The position numbers and the translations under genes were made by a program. Positions 62,757 through 64,000 of a stretch of DNA of 64,000 nt are shown one piece after another (position 1 is the stretch's first letter; the number at the start of each line of letters is the position of its first letter). A model generated the notes under the pieces. That model was not told where the DNA came from. It saw only the letters and a program-made list of their open reading frames with translations, and did not search any database. This DNA is from Phormidesmis sp963710175 (GTDB taxonomy: Bacteria; Cyanobacteriota; Cyanobacteriia; Phormidesmidales; Phormidesmidaceae), in assembly GCA_963710175.1 (NCBI GenBank), contig CAVPZC010000003.1:124001-188000 (forward strand), in the 5' to 3' direction.

Positions 62757-63881
62757 GTGAGCTTTTTACGGCTGCTAGTGCTGTCTACACCGGTAGGCCC
62801 ACTGGGTTCTGGGTTGGGCGGTGGCGTAGAGCTAACGGCGATTAATTTAGCGCGGGAGCTAACCCGGCGCGGTCATCAGGTGGTGATCGCTGCGCCCACC
62901 GGATCCATGCTGGCATCCCCATCTGGACATTTAGACAGCGGTATAGAAATCATTGAGATGCCTGGCGAATGGCAGCCCACGGCGCAGACCCAAGATCGCG
63001 CCGCACCGGCAATAGTGGGCTCAGCGCTGGCAAACATCTGGGACTATGCTCGCCAAGTGCAGGCTAACTACGATCTGCTGGTTAACTTTGCCTATGACTG
63101 GCTGCCGTTTTATCTGACGCCGTTTTTAAGCACGCCCGTGGCTCACTTCGTCAGCATGGGGTCGCTGAGTGATCGTCTGGATGAAGCTATTTTTCGGCTA
63201 GCAGCCCAGTTCCCGGGCACTTTGGGAGCCTATACGCGATCGCAAACCGACACCTTTTCTCCGCCGCCCGGTGTGCCCCCCGTGCAGTGGCAGATTTTGG
63301 GCAGTGCGATTGATATCGACCAGTACGACTATCGCGCTCAGCCCGGTGATGCTCTGGCTTGGGTTGGGCGAATATCTCCAGAGAAAGGGCTCACGGCGGC
63401 GGTGGCAGCGGCGGTGGCCGCGCATCGTCCGCTCAAAATATTTGGCAAACTAGAAGACCCTGACTACTGGCAAAGCATTCAGCAAGGGCTGTCAGAAACC
63501 TCTGTAGAAGCGCCTATTGAGTACTGCGGATTTTTACCGACGCCGGGTCTACAGCAGCAGCTAGGACAGTGCCAGGCGCTGCTGGTCACTCCGCAGTGGG
63601 TAGAGGCTTTTGGCATTGGTGTAATTGAGGCATTGGCCTGCGGGGTGCCGGTGATTGCCTATCGGCGGGGCGGGCCAGCTGAGATTGTTCGCCACGGTAA
63701 GACGGGTTGGCTGGTGGAGCCGGACGACTGCTCAGCGATGGTAAGGGCGATCTCTCAAATCAGTCAGCTCAATCGGCGTGACTGTCGTCAGCAGGCAGAA
63801 GCAATGTATTCGCTAAGGGCCTGGGGCGATCGCTGCGAACGGTGGTTTTATCAGATCATTTCCGGTACGAGCAGCAGCTAA
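62757..63881 (+). CDS. GT4-type glycosyltransferase (pteridine glucosyltransferase-like)
   Basis: A 374-residue GT-B enzyme started by GTG 62757. N-terminal LLVLSTPVGPLGSGLGGGVE has the glycine-rich acceptor loop. The C-terminal donor site includes LAWVGRISPEKGL, TPQWVEAFGIGVIEALACG and PVIAYRRGGPAEIV (GT4 E-x7-E region). The opening segment and the NFAYDWLPFYLTPF motif resemble, as I recall, the cyanobacterial UDP-glucose:tetrahydrobiopterin glucosyltransferase (BGluT), but other acceptors remain possible. The gene follows the peptidoglycan-binding/HEAT gene by 14 bp. The final 119 bp of the window hold no gene. Confidence 0.85.
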   Translation: MSFLRLLVLSTPVGPLGSGLGGGVELTAINLARELTRRGHQVVIAAPTGSMLASPSGHLDSGIEIIEMPGEWQPTAQTQDRAAPAIVGSALANIWDYARQVQANYDLLVNFAYDWLPFYLTPFLSTPVAHFVSMGSLSDRLDEAIFRLAAQFPGTLGAYTRSQTDTFSPPPGVPPVQWQILGSAIDIDQYDYRAQPGDALAWVGRISPEKGLTAAVAAAVAAHRPLKIFGKLEDPDYWQSIQQGLSETSVEAPIEYCGFLPTPGLQQQLGQCQALLVTPQWVEAFGIGVIEALACGVPVIAYRRGGPAEIVRHGKTGWLVEPDDCSAMVRAISQISQLNRRDCRQQAEAMYSLRAWGDRCERWFYQIISGTSSS

Positions 63882-64000
63882 CTTTGGCCTCATTGCGGAT
63901 TTGCCCATCTGCTTCTGAATTCTTAAGAGAGATTTATCTATAGATCGCCGCCGCTCTGCCACAATAATTTCAATCTCAATAGCCCCGATTAACCCGCTGT

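Noticed and set aside
1..64000. CRISPR array, prophage or complete insertion sequence
   Set aside because: No regularly spaced repeats, cas, integrase, capsid or transposase frames were seen; the repeats found are short non-autonomous elements.

Overview
The window is chromosomal DNA of a cyanobacterium. Evidence includes psbU, a beta-carotene hydroxylase (crtR), an orange-carotenoid-protein N-terminal-domain homologue, SipA, LL-diaminopimelate aminotransferase, a class II Calvin-type aldolase, a 6S-type RNA directly after purK, and the HIP1 octamer GCGATCGC throughout (for example 1921-1928 and 2526-2533). The genus cannot be fixed from sequence reading alone. Most of the window is ordinary housekeeping sequence, with accessory material at about 15.2-19.4 kb and 36.0-37.7 kb.

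Layout. 1-9 kb: rarA (cut by the window edge), a PAS/GAF histidine kinase, typA, a six-helix potassium channel, a cobalamin riboswitch driving cbiX, sipA, tRNA-Lys and the Calvin-cycle aldolase. 9-17.5 kb: purK followed by a 6S RNA, an active/inactive pair of M16 peptidases with an alpha/beta hydrolase, a HAD phosphatase and dapL. 17.5-19.4 kb: small unknown genes, a solitary Nif11-like peptide and one of two related inverted-repeat elements. 19.4-31 kb, mostly minus strand: era-yjbQ, two overlapping histidine kinase genes behind a short MetE-like protein, a glycosyltransferase, ftsH and gltX. 31-36 kb: a LOTUS-DUF3825 protein, ribokinase, dxr. 36-37.7 kb: a VapBC-type toxin-antitoxin pair, then two 231-bp inverted-repeat elements bracketing an immunity-like ORF and a fragment of an Rhs protein. 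37.7-49.6 kb: an amino-acid-permease/histidine-kinase fusion, an NlpC/P60 endopeptidase, an aminotransferase, nadB, psbU, an FHA-adenylyl cyclase, uppP and a cyanobacterial radical-SAM-like protein. 49.8-64 kb: a TolC-like protein, ddl, beta-carbonic anhydrase, pyruvate kinase, crtR facing a helical carotenoid protein gene, aroH, sppA, a DMT transporter, a peptidoglycan-binding/HEAT protein and a glycosyltransferase.

How genes work together. Carbon and photosynthesis functions (aldolase, carbonic anhydrase, pyruvate kinase, psbU, crtR, carotenoid protein) are spread as single genes. Cell-wall functions (ddl, uppP, NlpC/P60, dapL) are likewise dispersed. Signalling is prominent: four histidine kinases, three of which carry nearly the same catalytic module joined to different input modules (three PAS plus GAF; a receiver domain; a 12-helix APC permease).

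The most interesting signals are the permease-kinase fusion, the two families of non-autonomous inverted-repeat elements plus a third short palindromic repeat, the Rhs/immunity remnant, the LOTUS-DUF3825 protein, the crtR/carotenoid-protein neighbourhood, and two intrinsic terminators that do not follow any annotated gene on their strand. No complete transposase, CRISPR array, prophage or biosynthetic cluster was seen.
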